A stretch of 64,000 nucleotides of DNA from Marisediminicola antarctica (GCF_009930795.1 NZ_CP017146.1:248001-312000); one strand, 5' to 3'. Counted from the first letter of the stretch, positions 52,169 to 62,977 are shown. Notes: generated by a model not told the origin, from the sequence alone. Made by a program: numbers and translations.

Positions 52169-53463
52169 CCGGCCGGAGCGAGCAACTGGAATTTCCGGGG
52201 TCGCACGGGGCACTCCTGGCGGCCCGCCTCGACCTCCCGGATGGCCCGCCGCGCGCCTACGCGCTATTCGCACACTGCTTCACCTGCAGCAAGGACGGCC
52301 TTGCCTCCGCCCGGATTTCTCGGGCACTGACCGAATTCGGAATCGCGGTGTTGCGGTTCGACTTCACCGGGCTGGGCAAGTCCGGCGGCGAATTCGCGAA
52401 TACGAATTTCAGCTCCAACATCGAGGATCTCGAATTCGCCGCCGCCTTCCTGCGCGAGAGGTACGCGGCCCCGTCGATCCTGATCGGGCACTCGCTGGGC
52501 GGCGCCGCCGTGCTGGCCGTCACCCATCGGATACCCGAGGTCACTGCTGTCGTCACGATCGGGGCTCCGGCCGATCCGGACCATCTCGCGCATCTGCTGC
52601 GCGAGAGCAGGGCCGAGATCGAGGAGAGCGGCGAAGCCGAGGTTGTCCTTGCCGGACGCACCTTCCGCGTACGCCAACAGTTTCTCGCCGACATCGCCGC
52701 GCAGCCACAGGCCGAACGCATCCGCGACCTGGGCGCGGCTCTGCTGGTGATGCACTCCCCCGCCGACGCCATCGTCGCCGTCGACAACGCGCGTCGCATC
52801 TACGAGGCGGCGCGGCATCCGAAGTCCTTCGTCGCCCTCGACGGGGCGGACCATCTTCTGACCAGCCCCGCCGACGCGGCGTACGCGGCCGCAATCCTCG
52901 CGACCTGGGCCGGGCGCTATGCCCTCGGCCCGCCCGCCGGGGCGGCCGCGCCTGCCCCTCCCGTGCCGATCACTCTTCCCGATCCCGCGGAGGGACTCGT
53001 GGTCGTGTCGGAGCGCGGTTCAGGGGCGTACGCGCAGGAGATCATGATCGGCCGACACCGCCTGACCGCCGACGAGCCGCTGCCCATCGGCACCGATACC
53101 GGCCCCTCTCCTTATGACCTCGTGCTGGCCGGCTTGGGCGCGTGCACCTCGATGACGATGCGGCTTTACGCGGCACGCAAGAAATGGCCGCTGGAGAAGG
53201 TCACAGTGTCGCTTCGACACTCGCGAATCCACGCCAAGGACTGCGCGGACTGCGAGACGACGACGGGCCAGGTCGACCGCATCGAGCGGGTCATCCATTT
53301 CGAGGGCGACCTCGACGCCGACCAGATCGAGCGCCTGAGCGGGATCGCAGACAAGTGCCCGGTGCACCGCACGCTGCGCTCGGAGACGGTCATCCACACG
53401 ACAATCCTCGGCGCGGCCGATCCGGAGTCCACCGGTGACGTCGACCGTGGGGTACCCGCGTGA
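52165..53463 (+). CDS. Alpha/beta hydrolase-OsmC fusion protein
   Basis: 432 aa. Residues 1-255 form an alpha/beta hydrolase: FTGLGKSGGEF, nucleophile GHSLGG (Ser110), Asp201 and His230. Residues 270-410 are an OsmC-type domain: GTDTGPSPYDLVLAGLGACTSMTM with Cys327 and DKCPVHRTL with Cys398, the peroxidatic and resolving cysteines of OsmC peroxiredoxins. An extra DCADC pair sits at 359-363. Such two-domain fusions are known, but which substrate links the activities is unresolved. Coupled to its neighbours by four-base overlaps on both sides. Confidence 0.9.
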   Translation: MTGRSEQLEFPGSHGALLAARLDLPDGPPRAYALFAHCFTCSKDGLASARISRALTEFGIAVLRFDFTGLGKSGGEFANTNFSSNIEDLEFAAAFLRERYAAPSILIGHSLGGAAVLAVTHRIPEVTAVVTIGAPADPDHLAHLLRESRAEIEESGEAEVVLAGRTFRVRQQFLADIAAQPQAERIRDLGAALLVMHSPADAIVAVDNARRIYEAARHPKSFVALDGADHLLTSPADAAYAAAILATWAGRYALGPPAGAAAPAPPVPITLPDPAEGLVVVSERGSGAYAQEIMIGRHRLTADEPLPIGTDTGPSPYDLVLAGLGACTSMTMRLYAARKKWPLEKVTVSLRHSRIHAKDCADCETTTGQVDRIERVIHFEGDLDADQIERLSGIADKCPVHRTLRSETVIHTTILGAADPESTGDVDRGVPA

Positions 53464-55280
53464 GCTCTCTACCGATCGCCGACCACGCGATGCTGTCCGA
53501 CCGGCATTCCGCCGCCCTCGTGACGCGCGCCGGCTCGGTGGTCTGGCTCTGCTTCCCCCGGTTTGACAGCGAGTCCGTCTTCGCCTCCCTGCTGGATGAC
53601 GACGCCGGCCACTGGGCCATCGGGCCGACCGCAACGGCGACCTCGACGCGGGAGTACGTGGAGGAGTCGATGGCACTGCGCACGACCTTCCACACCGCCG
53701 ACGGCACCCTCGAACTGCTCGACGCTCTCGATCTGGGGGACTCCTCCGACCCGCACCGCTTGGGCGAGAACGCCTCGCACACCCTGCTTCGCAGCGTGCG
53801 CTGCACGGAAGGGAGGGTCACCGTCGAGACGACGTACCGGCCACGCCCCGAATACGGGCTGGTCGTACCGGTGTTCAGCGAGATCGAGTCCGGGTTTGTG
53901 GCGGCCGGCGGCCCGGGCCGGCTCACCCTGACGATGCCGATGCCCGCCGCCGCCGCCAATGGGGAAATCCGTGGACGCTTCACACTCGAGGCGGGCCAGA
54001 GCCGTAACTTCGCCCTGCAGCGCACCCGACTCGGAGACCCGCTGCCCGGGGCGCTCACCCAGGGCGAGATCGAGGCCGCGCTGGACACCACGGTGGCGGC
54101 CTGGCAACACTGGTCGGAGCTCCACCAGACCTATGACGGTCCGTGGCAGGACCTCGTCCGCCACTCGGGGCGGGTGCTTCACTCGCTGATCTACCAGCCC
54201 ACCGGCGCGATCGTCGCCGCCGCCACGACCTCCCTGCCCGAGGAGATCGGCGGCGAGCGCAACTGGGACTACCGGTACTCCTGGGTGCGTGACGCGAGCT
54301 TCACGATGCAGGCACTGTGGGTCGCCGCGTGCCCCGACGAGGCTCACGAATTCTTCGGCTTCATGACGGCCGCCGCCGCGCACTCCCGGCCCGAGCGTCA
54401 CCTGCAGATCATGTTCGGGATCGGCGGCGAGCACGACCTCTCCGAGCGCATCCTTCCCCAGCTGTCCGGATGGCGCGGGAGCGCGCCGGTGCGGGTCGGG
54501 AACGGAGCGTGGGCGCAACCGCAACTCGACGTCTACGGCGAACTGCTCGACGCCGCCTTCCAGCTCCGACACCAGCTGGGCGACATGGAGCCCGCGACCC
54601 GCGAGTTTCTGGCTGCCCTCGCCGACGCTGCCGCGAGCCACTGGGAGCAGCCGGACAACGGCATCTGGGAGGTCCGCGGCGAGCCCCGGCACTTTCTCTA
54701 CTCGAAGCTCATGTGCTGGGTCGCGCTCGATCGCGCGGTGCGGATGGCCGACCAACTGCACGCCGCCCATCGAGTCGACGAGTGGTCCGCGACAGCGGCC
54801 ACGATCCGGACCGCCATTCTCGACCAGGGGTGGAACGCGCAGATCGGGGCATTCACGCAATCGTTCGGCTCGCCCGAGCTCGACGCTGCGGCGCTCATGG
54901 TGCCCATCGTAGGGTTCCTCCCCGCGTCCGATCCGCGCGTGGCGTCAACAGTGGACGCGATCATCCACGGACTCTCCGATGCGCGGGGGCTCGTCTACCG
55001 CTACAAGCCCGAGTCGGGTGTTGACGGGGTCACCGGAAGCGAGGGAACATTCCTCCTCTGCACCTTCTGGCTGGCGCACGTCTTGGCGGATGGGGGACGA
55101 CTGGCCGAAGCCCGTGCGGTGTTCGAGAACGCGGTGAGCCACGTCAACGACGTCGGCCTGCTCGCCGAGGAGATCGACTCGGCCACCGGCGAGCAGCTCG
55201 GCAACTTCCCGCAGGCCTTCAGCCACGTCGGGCTCGTGAATGCGGCCTGGTCGATTCAGCAGGCGGAACGCTCGGACTGA
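53460..55280 (+). CDS. Glycoside hydrolase family 15 protein
   Basis: 606 aa, an (alpha/alpha)6-barrel GH15 enzyme (glucoamylase/trehalase-like). An N-terminal beta domain starts ISDH-like with [34 protein letters not shown]. Catalytic region: [20 protein letters not shown], the acid at [12 protein letters not shown] and the base near [13 protein letters not shown]. Cytoplasmic (no signal peptide); may hydrolyse trehalose or short alpha-glucans. Its start overlaps the hydrolase-OsmC gene. Confidence 0.9.
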   Translation: MSSLPIADHAMLSDRHSAALVTRAGSVVWLCFPRFDSESVFASLLDDDAGHWAIGPTATATSTREYVEESMALRTTFHTADGTLELLDALDLGDSSDPHRLGENASHTLLRSVRCTEGRVTVETTYRPRPEYGLVVPVFSEIESGFVAAGGPGRLTLTMPMPAAAANGEIRGRFTLEAGQSRNFALQRTRLGDPLPGALTQGEIEAALDTTVAAWQHWSELHQTYDGPWQDLVRHSGRVLHSLIYQPTGAIVAAATTSLPEEIGGERNWDYRYSWVRDASFTMQALWVAACPDEAHEFFGFMTAAAAHSRPERHLQIMFGIGGEHDLSERILPQLSGWRGSAPVRVGNGAWAQPQLDVYGELLDAAFQLRHQLGDMEPATREFLAALADAAASHWEQPDNGIWEVRGEPRHFLYSKLMCWVALDRAVRMADQLHAAHRVDEWSATAATIRTAILDQGWNAQIGAFTQSFGSPELDAAALMVPIVGFLPASDPRVASTVDAIIHGLSDARGLVYRYKPESGVDGVTGSEGTFLLCTFWLAHVLADGGRLAEARAVFENAVSHVNDVGLLAEEIDSATGEQLGNFPQAFSHVGLVNAAWSIQQAERSD

Positions 55281-55338
55281 CCCGCGCGGGGCGCGGGGCG
55301 GGAACGAGGCGGGAACGAGCCCCCTGTACGCTCGCACC

Positions 55339-56274
<936 letters not shown>

Positions 56275-56300
56275 ACGGCCAAGGCACCGGTGTGGGCGCC

Positions 56301-57506
56301 TCAGTCGCCCGGGTGGCGGATCGCCCAGATGCCGAGCTCGACCTCGGCGAAGCTGGTCGACAGCGGCGAGAGCCCGATGCGGATGCCATTCGGCTCCCGA
56401 TAGTCGGGGATGACGCCCTGTGCCCACAGCTTCGGCACGACCTCGTCGAAACCGTCCTGGTCGAGGGTGATGTGCGATCCGCGCCGGGCCGGGTCCTTTG
56501 GCGAGGCCAGCCGCGCGTCGGGGAGCAGCTCGGCGGCGAGCTGCACGGCGTAGCGGGTAAGCGCAACGGACTTGGCGCGGATGGCGTCGATGCCGACCTC
56601 CTCGATGAGGGCGATCATGTCCTGCATCGCGAGCATGCCGATGATCGGCGGCGTGCCGCTCGTGAATCCGCCGATGCCGTCGGCCGGTGTGTAGCCCTGA
56701 CCCATCTCGAACGGGGTTCGCGAGCCGATCCAGCCCTGGATCGGCTGACGCAGCTCGCCCTGCAGCTCGGAACGCACGTAGGCGAAGGCGGGCGCGCCCG
56801 GTCCGCCGTTGAGGTACTTGTAGCTGCACCCGGTGGCGAGGTCGACCCCCCACGCGTCGAGCTGCGTCGGGACGACGCCGACCGAGTGGCTGAGGTCCCA
56901 GACGACCAGGGCGCCGGCGGCGTGGATCAGCTCTGTGAGAGCGGGAACCTCGGCGAGGTAGCCGGAGCGGTAGGCGACGTGACTCAGCACGACGACCGCG
57001 GTCTTGTCGCTGAGCTTCTTGCTGAGACGTTTCGCCGTGACGCCCGCGTCGGACTCCGGCTCGGATTCGCCGCCGATCCAGGTGACCGTGAGGCCGCGCT
57101 CGGCCGCGATGCCCTCGACCACGTAGCGGTCGGTCGGGAAGTTCTCGCGGTCGATGATGATCTCGGTGCGGTCCGGTCGGGCGTCGACCGCGGCGCGGAC
57201 GAGCTTGTAGACCAGCACTGTTGTGGAATCGCCGATAACGACCTGACCGGGCGCCGCGCCGAGCGCGACGCGTCCGAGATCATCGCCGATTCGGGCGGGG
57301 AGCTCGAGCCAGCCCTCGCCCCAGCCGCGGATGAGGCGCGAGCCCCACTGCTCGGTCATGAACTGCTGCACGCGCTCGATGCTCGCCGTGAGCGGCCGGC
57401 CGAGCGAGTTGCCATCGAGGTAGGACACGACGGCCGAGTCTCGAAGAAAGAGTCCGCTGTAGCGCGCGAGGGGGTCAGCGGAATCGAGCGATCCTGAGGA
57501 GTTCAT
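56301..57506 (-). CDS. Kynureninase-family PLP enzyme
   Basis: 401 aa aminotransferase class V fold. The PLP lysine is Lys230 in GCSYKYLNGGPGAPAF; VWDLSHSVGVVP (Asp binds the pyridine nitrogen) and YLDGNSLG near residue 29 are kynureninase hallmarks. Would cleave kynurenine to anthranilate and alanine, but no other kynurenine-pathway gene lies nearby. It precedes the rocD unit on the same strand, separated by a terminator, so it is its own unit. Confidence 0.85.
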   Translation of the reverse strand: MNSSGSLDSADPLARYSGLFLRDSAVVSYLDGNSLGRPLTASIERVQQFMTEQWGSRLIRGWGEGWLELPARIGDDLGRVALGAAPGQVVIGDSTTVLVYKLVRAAVDARPDRTEIIIDRENFPTDRYVVEGIAAERGLTVTWIGGESEPESDAGVTAKRLSKKLSDKTAVVVLSHVAYRSGYLAEVPALTELIHAAGALVVWDLSHSVGVVPTQLDAWGVDLATGCSYKYLNGGPGAPAFAYVRSELQGELRQPIQGWIGSRTPFEMGQGYTPADGIGGFTSGTPPIIGMLAMQDMIALIEEVGIDAIRAKSVALTRYAVQLAAELLPDARLASPKDPARRGSHITLDQDGFDEVVPKLWAQGVIPDYREPNGIRIGLSPLSTSFAEVELGIWAIRHPGD

Positions 57507-57543
57507 TCGCCCAGCCTATGCGAGCACCCCCAACGCTCACACA

Positions 57544-57572
57544 GGAGGGCCGGAACAGGCTCCCGGCCCTCC
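57544..57572 (-). terminator. Terminator hairpin after rocD
   Basis: GGAGGGCCGG (57544-57553) pairs perfectly with CCGGCCCTCC (57563-57572), loop of nine bases, placed just after the ornithine aminotransferase stop (57580, minus strand). A very stable GC stem without a clear U-run, as often seen in GC-rich actinobacteria. Confidence 0.7.
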
Positions 57573-57579
57573 CCGTGCG

Positions 57580-58806
57580 TCAGCCGCGCAGTTCGAGCAG
57601 CACGGCCTCGAGCTGGTCGACCGCGAAGTCGAGGTCGTGCGGCTCCACCACAATCGGCGGGGCCAGGCGGATGGTCGAACCGTGGGTGTCCTTCACGAGG
57701 ACGCCCCGCTCGAGCAGCCGCTCGCAGACCTCACGACCGGTGGCGAGCGCCGGGTCGATGTCGATGCCGGCCCACAGCCCGGAGGCGCGGACGGCGACAA
57801 CACCGTGTCCGATCAGGCGCCGCAGCCCCGCCTCGAGGCGGGCTCCCAGCATCCGTGCCCGCTCCTGGTACTCGCCCGTCGCCAGCAGGCCGACGACGGC
57901 GGTGCCGACGGCAGCGGCGAGCGGATTGCCCCCGAAGGTCGACCCGTGCTCGCCCGCGCTCAGCACGCCGAGCACATCGCGGTTGCCGACGACCGCCGAC
58001 ACCGGCACGATACCGCCGCCGAGGGCCTTGCCGAGCAGGTAGAGGTCGGGCACGACGCCCACGTTGTCGCACTCGAAGGTGGATCCCGTGCGGCCGAGGC
58101 CGGACTGGATCTCGTCCGCGATGAACAGCACTCCCCGGCGCGTCGTGATCTCGCGCACGCGCGGCAGGTAGTCGGCGGGCGGGATGATGATGCCAGCCTC
58201 GCCCTGGATCGGTTCGACGAGCACGGCGACCGTATTCTCGTCGATCGCCGCCTCGATCGCCTCGGCGTCGCCGTAGGGAACGCTGATGAAGCCCGGGGTG
58301 AACGGGCCGAAGTCGTTCGTCGCGACCGCATCGCCCGAGAAACTGATGATCGTGGTGGTGCGGCCGTGGAAGTTGCCGTCCGCCACGATGATGTTCGCCT
58401 TGTCCTGCGCAACGCCCTTCACCCGGTAGCCCCACGCGCGGGCGACCTTGATGCCGGACTCGACCGCCTCTGCGCCGGTATTCATCGGGATGATCATGTC
58501 CTTGCCGGCGAGCTCGGCCAGCGCGGCGGCGAACATACCGAGCTGATCGTTGTGGAACGCGCGGCTCGTCAGGGTGATCCGGTCGAGCTGGGCCTTCGCC
58601 GCGGCGACGAGCACCGGGTGCGAGTGGCCGAAGTTCACGGCGGAGTACGCGGCGAGGCAGTCGAGGTACCGGCGCCCGGTGACATCGGTCACCCAGGCGC
58701 CCTCGCCGCTCTCGACGACGACGTCGAGCGGATGGTAGGTGTGCGCGAGGTGCTCGTCCTCGAGCCGGACCAGGTCCGCTCCGGTCGGATGCGTCGTGGC
58801 TGTCAT
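57580..58806 (-). CDS. rocD: Ornithine aminotransferase
   Basis: 408 aa from the ATG at 58806. Class III PLP aminotransferase: PMNTGAEAVESGIKVARAWGY, FHGRTTTIISFSGD, LFIADEIQSGLGRTG and the PLP lysine Lys260 in LLGKALGGG. Converts ornithine plus 2-oxoglutarate to glutamate semialdehyde. The start overlaps the upstream arginine-degrading enzyme by four bases (ATGA), so they form one operon. Confidence 0.94.
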   Translation of the reverse strand: MTATTHPTGADLVRLEDEHLAHTYHPLDVVVESGEGAWVTDVTGRRYLDCLAAYSAVNFGHSHPVLVAAAKAQLDRITLTSRAFHNDQLGMFAAALAELAGKDMIIPMNTGAEAVESGIKVARAWGYRVKGVAQDKANIIVADGNFHGRTTTIISFSGDAVATNDFGPFTPGFISVPYGDAEAIEAAIDENTVAVLVEPIQGEAGIIIPPADYLPRVREITTRRGVLFIADEIQSGLGRTGSTFECDNVGVVPDLYLLGKALGGGIVPVSAVVGNRDVLGVLSAGEHGSTFGGNPLAAAVGTAVVGLLATGEYQERARMLGARLEAGLRRLIGHGVVAVRASGLWAGIDIDPALATGREVCERLLERGVLVKDTHGSTIRLAPPIVVEPHDLDFAVDQLEAVLLELRG

Positions 58807-59651
58807 CGTCGGAGTTCCAGGGTGCAGCACTTGACCCCGCCGCCGCCGAGCAGCAGCTCGGAAAGGTCGACGCCGATGGGGTTATAGCCGCGCTCGCGCA
58901 GCTGGCGTTCGAAATCGGTCGCCCGAGAGGCGATCACGACGTTGTACCCGTCGCTGAAGGAATTGAGCCCGAGCACGGACGCGTCCTCCTCGTTGACGAG
59001 CACGGCATCCGGGAACCGCCCGCGCAGGATCGTGAGGCCCTCCTCGTCAAAGGCGCTCGGCAGGTAGGCGATGTTGTCGTCGTCGAGCACGGCGATCGCC
59101 GTGTCGAGGTGGTAGAAGCTCGGGTTCACGAGGTTGAGGGTGACGACCTCGCGACCGTAGATGCTCGCGAGCTCCTCGTGGCTGTTCGAGGCGCTGCGGA
59201 AGCCTGTGCCGGCGAGGATGACGCCGCCGACGAGCAGGAAGTCGCCCTCGCCCTCGTTGACGTTCTCAGGAACGCGCACGTCGAAGTCGTTGGCACCGAA
59301 CCAGTCCATGTACGCGGGCCCCTCTGGCTGGCGCTCCGGATAGGTGAAGCTCGCCCCGTAGGCGATGTTGTCGATGACGAAGCCGCCGTTGGCCGCGTAA
59401 ACCATGTCGGGCAGGCCGTCGATCGGGTCGATCAGGTGCACATCGAAACCGAGGCCAACGTAGGTGTCGTAGAGCGACTGCCACTGCCTCACGGCGAGCG
59501 CGGTGTCGGTCGGCAGCGCCGGGTCCATCCACGGGTTGATCCGGTAGACAACCGTGAAGAACTCTGGCTTGCACATGAGCACGGTGCGCTTGGTTGCGAT
59601 GCGGGCGGGGGTTGCGGGGGCGACGTCTGTCGCGGGGCTTATGGCCGACAC
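58803..59651 (-). CDS. Amidinotransferase-superfamily arginine-degrading hydrolase (dimethylargininase/dihydrolase-like)
   Basis: 282 aa from the GTG at 59651, with GAAGGAG six bases upstream; longer frames would cover the divergent promoter. Guanidine-modifying fold: MCKPEFFTVVYRINPWMD, PDMVYAANGG with Asn88, EGEGDF (Glu135), FYHLDTAIAVL (His181) and the C-terminal catalytic Cys275/276 in GGVKCC. The same motif order occurs in dimethylargininases and in arginine dihydrolases (ArgZ-like). Direct linkage to rocD favours an ornithine-producing arginine dihydrolase, but a citrulline-producing enzyme is possible. Confidence 0.83.
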   Translation of the reverse strand: MSAISPATDVAPATPARIATKRTVLMCKPEFFTVVYRINPWMDPALPTDTALAVRQWQSLYDTYVGLGFDVHLIDPIDGLPDMVYAANGGFVIDNIAYGASFTYPERQPEGPAYMDWFGANDFDVRVPENVNEGEGDFLLVGGVILAGTGFRSASNSHEELASIYGREVVTLNLVNPSFYHLDTAIAVLDDDNIAYLPSAFDEEGLTILRGRFPDAVLVNEEDASVLGLNSFSDGYNVVIASRATDFERQLRERGYNPIGVDLSELLLGGGGVKCCTLELRR

Positions 59652-59789
59652 GGAAGGCTCCTTCGTGAGTCTGGATGTGCGGGGATCGCTCCAGTCTTGC
59701 ACGCACACATCCGATTTTTTCGGCAGAAGAGCGCACAAAATCACCGTCATGCTCGTGTTGTGCACAAGTATTCCGCGTAGAGTCTCCTA

Positions 59790-60227
59790 ATGGACAGCCT
59801 CGACCACGGTATCATCGACCTTCTCCGCCAGAATGCCCGCGCCGGCTACGGCGACATCGGTGAGGTCATCGGCCTCTCCGCCTCCGCCGTCAAGCGCCGC
59901 GTCGACCGTCTCGTGGCCGACCGGGTCATCCGCGGCTTCACGATCCAGGTCGATCCGGCGGTCGACGGGCTCGCCACCGAGGCCTACGTCGAGCTGTTCT
60001 GCCGCGGCACGGTCGCCCCCGATGAGCTGCGCCGCATCCTGTCGGGGGTGCCGGAGGTCGTGGATGCCGGAACCGTCACCGGCTCGGCCGATGCGATCGT
60101 GCACATGCGCTCGCGAGACATCCCCTCGCTCGAACTGGCGCTCGAGAAGGTTCGGATCGCGCCGAACGTCGATCACACGCGCAGCGCGATCGTGCTCTCC
60201 CGGCTGATCCACCGGCAGCACGACTGA
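59790..60227 (+). CDS. Lrp/AsnC-family regulator
   Basis: 145 aa. N-terminal HTH (DHGIIDLLRQNARAGYGDIGEVIGLSASAVKRRVDRLVADRVI) and a C-terminal RAM effector domain (VPEVVDAGTVTGSADAIVHMRSRD). Divergent from the arginine hydrolase-rocD operon, which it probably activates or represses in response to arginine or ornithine. Confidence 0.9.
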   Translation: MDSLDHGIIDLLRQNARAGYGDIGEVIGLSASAVKRRVDRLVADRVIRGFTIQVDPAVDGLATEAYVELFCRGTVAPDELRRILSGVPEVVDAGTVTGSADAIVHMRSRDIPSLELALEKVRIAPNVDHTRSAIVLSRLIHRQHD

Positions 60228-60233
60228 CCGGCA

Positions 60234-61073
60234 TCAGGACAGGATGTCCTTCGTCAGGAACCGGCCGTAAGCGAACGCCCCGAACACGACGATGTACCCC
60301 GCTTGGAGCAGGGCGTTGTCGCCGAACGACGCCCAGGAGACGGGATCGCGCAGCAGGTCGACGAATCCGAGCCAGTAGTGGCTGAACAGCCAGGGGTGCA
60401 GCCACTCCAGTTGTGGCAGCGCCCCGACGATCTGGGCGGCGACGGCGAGCGAGATGGTGGCCGCCATCGCGCCGACCGGCACATCCGTGATGGTGGAGAT
60501 GAACAGGCCGATAGCGGAGAGCCCGAGCAGCGAGATCGTCACGTAGCCGGCGATGGCCAGAAACCTCACGAGAGCCTCGCCGACGCCGATCGTCGTGCCC
60601 GACAGCAGGGTGACGGGACCGACCGGGAAGAGCAGCGCGCCGATGACGGTTCCCGCGACGACGACCGTCAGTGTCGCTGCGAGGCAGAATGCCGCCGCGC
60701 CGATGTACTTCACGACGAGCAGCCGCACCCGCCCGGAGGGGGCAATCAACAGGTAGCGGAGGGTGCCGTGGCTGGCCTCGCCGGCGATCGTGTCGCCCGC
60801 GACGACCCCGATCGTGAGTGGGAGGAAGAGCGGGATCGCGACGATGAGCGCCGTCACTCCGACGAACAGTCCATTCTGGCTGACCTGGTCGAGGAAGGCG
60901 GGGCCGCGGCCGCGGCTGGGCGACGAGGACAACCGGATGGCGACGGCGATCAGGATCGGGATGGCGGCGAGCGCGAACAGCAGCGCCCACGTGCGTCGGC
61001 GGCGGAACAGCACCCACAGTTCGGAGCGCAGCAGCGCCACGCCCGACTCCCGGTGCGGCGCGTCACTGGGCAA
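60234..61073 (-). CDS. ABC transporter permease (ABC-2 type)
   Basis: 279 aa with six hydrophobic segments. Opening ELWVLFRRRRTWALLFALAAIPILIAVAIRL, then GLFVGVTALIVAIPLFLPLTIGVVAGDTIAGEASHGTLRYLL and a long membrane C-terminus, as in bacitracin/lantibiotic-type exporter permeases. Start overlaps the ATPase end by eleven bases. Exported substrate unknown. Confidence 0.88.
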   Translation of the reverse strand: MPSDAPHRESGVALLRSELWVLFRRRRTWALLFALAAIPILIAVAIRLSSSPSRGRGPAFLDQVSQNGLFVGVTALIVAIPLFLPLTIGVVAGDTIAGEASHGTLRYLLIAPSGRVRLLVVKYIGAAAFCLAATLTVVVAGTVIGALLFPVGPVTLLSGTTIGVGEALVRFLAIAGYVTISLLGLSAIGLFISTITDVPVGAMAATISLAVAAQIVGALPQLEWLHPWLFSHYWLGFVDLLRDPVSWASFGDNALLQAGYIVVFGAFAYGRFLTKDILS

Positions 61074-62094
61074 TGTCGAACCCCTCGCCGGTCAGCGCGA
61101 CGAACCGCTCCTCGAGGCTGGCCCGCTGCACGGAGAAGCCGCGCACCCTGACGCCCTCGGCGACGAGCGCCGCGACGATGGCCTCGGGGACCGGCGGCTC
61201 GCCCGGCCGCTCGCCCGGGGCGGCCGAGGGGGCGGCCGGGGCGGCGCCCGCCACAGCATCCGCGCGGCCCGGGAGCGACGCGGCGACAAGGTAGTCGGCG
61301 TCCGGCTCGGGGGTGGCCCTCGACTCGAGGCCGAGCCGCGAGAGAACGCGCATCGCCGACTCCCCGTCGGGGGTGAGCAGACGGATGTGCGCTTGCCCGA
61401 CCCGACGGAGGTCGTCGAGGGTGCCCTGCGCGACGAGTCCGCCGACGCTCATCACGGCCGCGTGGGTGCACATCTGCTCGATCTCCGCCAGCAGGTGGCT
61501 CGAGACGAACACGGTCGTGCCGCCGTCGGTGAGGGTGCGGATGAGGTGGCGCACCTCGCGCGTGCCCTGCGGGTCGAGCCCGTTCGTCGGCTCGTCGAGC
61601 ACGAGAAGTTCGCGCGGAACCAGCAGGGCATTCGCGATGCCGAGGCGCTGCTTCATGCCGAGCGAGTAAGCCCCCACCTTCTTGCCTGCCGCGTGGCTGA
61701 GCCCAACCCGCTCGAGGGCCGTGTCGACCCGCGCGCGACGGGTGGCCGACGGCGCGCCCCGGTCGGCGCTGTCGAGGCGGCGCAGGTTCGCCGAGCCCGA
61801 CAGGAACGGGTAGAAGCCCGGTCCCTCGACGAGCGCGCCGACCCGGGGCAGCACCTCCGGCAGGTGCCGCGGCACCTCACCTCCCAGAACGCGCACCTCG
61901 CCGCTCGAGGGGGCGACCAGGCCGAGCATCATGCGGATGCTCGTGGTCTTGCCTGAGCCGTTGGGCCCGAGGAATCCGAACACCGAGCCACGCGGGACGG
62001 CGAGATCGACCGAGTTGACGGCCGTCTGGCTGCCGAAGCGCTTGGTCAGCCCGCTCGTCTCGATCGCGAGGTCACAGTCGCCGGTGGTGGTCAC
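61063..62094 (-). CDS. ABC transporter ATPase, BcrA-like
   Basis: 343 aa. Walker A GPNGSGKTT (about residues 43-51), signature YSLGMKQRLGIA, Walker B LLVLDEPTNGLDPQGTREV. An Ala/Pro/Gly-rich linker (about residues 278-300) precedes a C-terminal domain. Its start overlaps the end of the secreted RseB-like gene by four bases, so all three genes are one operon. Confidence 0.9.
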   Translation of the reverse strand: MTTTGDCDLAIETSGLTKRFGSQTAVNSVDLAVPRGSVFGFLGPNGSGKTTSIRMMLGLVAPSSGEVRVLGGEVPRHLPEVLPRVGALVEGPGFYPFLSGSANLRRLDSADRGAPSATRRARVDTALERVGLSHAAGKKVGAYSLGMKQRLGIANALLVPRELLVLDEPTNGLDPQGTREVRHLIRTLTDGGTTVFVSSHLLAEIEQMCTHAAVMSVGGLVAQGTLDDLRRVGQAHIRLLTPDGESAMRVLSRLGLESRATPEPDADYLVAASLPGRADAVAGAAPAAPSAAPGERPGEPPVPEAIVAALVAEGVRVRGFSVQRASLEERFVALTGEGFDIAQ

Positions 62095-62375
62095 CGACCG
62101 TTGGCCGCATCCAGCAATTGCTCGGGCGACACCGCCCCCACGAACGCGCGTCCGTCGTCGGTCAGGAACACATTCAGGAGAGCCGTGCTCAGGAGTCGTC
62201 CGCCGCCCATCGGCTCGGTCGCCGCGGAGTAGAGCGGCGACTCGACGAGGTCAGCGGGCAGGTAGGACGCCGGCAGTTCCACGATCGAGCTCCATCCCTC
62301 GCCCGACACCGCGTAGTCGCTGGCCTCCATCATGCCGTGGCCGGTGCCCCGGTCGGGCTTCGGCCCTGCGGGCGC

Positions 62376-62420
62376 GGTGTATTCGGGCACGGTGTACTCG
62401 GGCACGGTGTATTCGGTGAC
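62376..62420. repeat. 15-bp coding repeat (EYTVP units)
   Basis: Three units beginning GGTGTATTCGGGCAC, GGTGTACTCGGGCAC and GGTGTATTCGGTGAC encode EYTVP-EYTVP-EYTAP-like residues in the RseB-like gene. A 9-bp repeat encoding ADY units (about 62757-62783) and a 15-bp repeat at 62978-63028 occur in the same gene. Confidence 0.85.
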
Positions 62421-62977
62421 GGTGGCGCCGGGCGGCGGCGCGAACGCGAACCGGTCGGCGTCGGGGCTCTCAAGCGTCAGATCGGTGAATGCCACCCGAA
62501 ACGCTGGGGCGTCCTGCCCACGCGCGAGGATCTCGAATGCCAGCGGGAGGCCCGTCTCGGAGTCGACCGCGATTGACACGGAGCCAACGAGGGTCTGCGC
62601 GTCCCGCGGGGTGAGCACGAGCTCGTACGGGGGCGTCCAGCGACGGTCGCGTCGGTGCCGACGGTGACGACGGTGGTGGGGTCCAGTTCGGCGAGCACGC
62701 GATCGGCGAGCTCCCCCGGCGTCGGCACCCCACCGGCATCCGGCACCGCCCTCTCGGCGTAGTCGGCATAGTCGGCGTAGTCGGCGGGCAGCACGAGGTG
62801 CGTCGCGGTGCGGTCGCTCGAGTCGTAAAGCCAGACCTCGTTGCCGTTGCGCACGATGTTGCGCTCGGCGAGCTGGTCGAAGACCTGCACCCGGGCGAGA
62901 TCGGGCCCGTCGACGAACACGCGCGCGGTGTGCGATCCCGTCAGGAGTTCGAGGGCGGAGGCGATGTTCGGCTCGTT

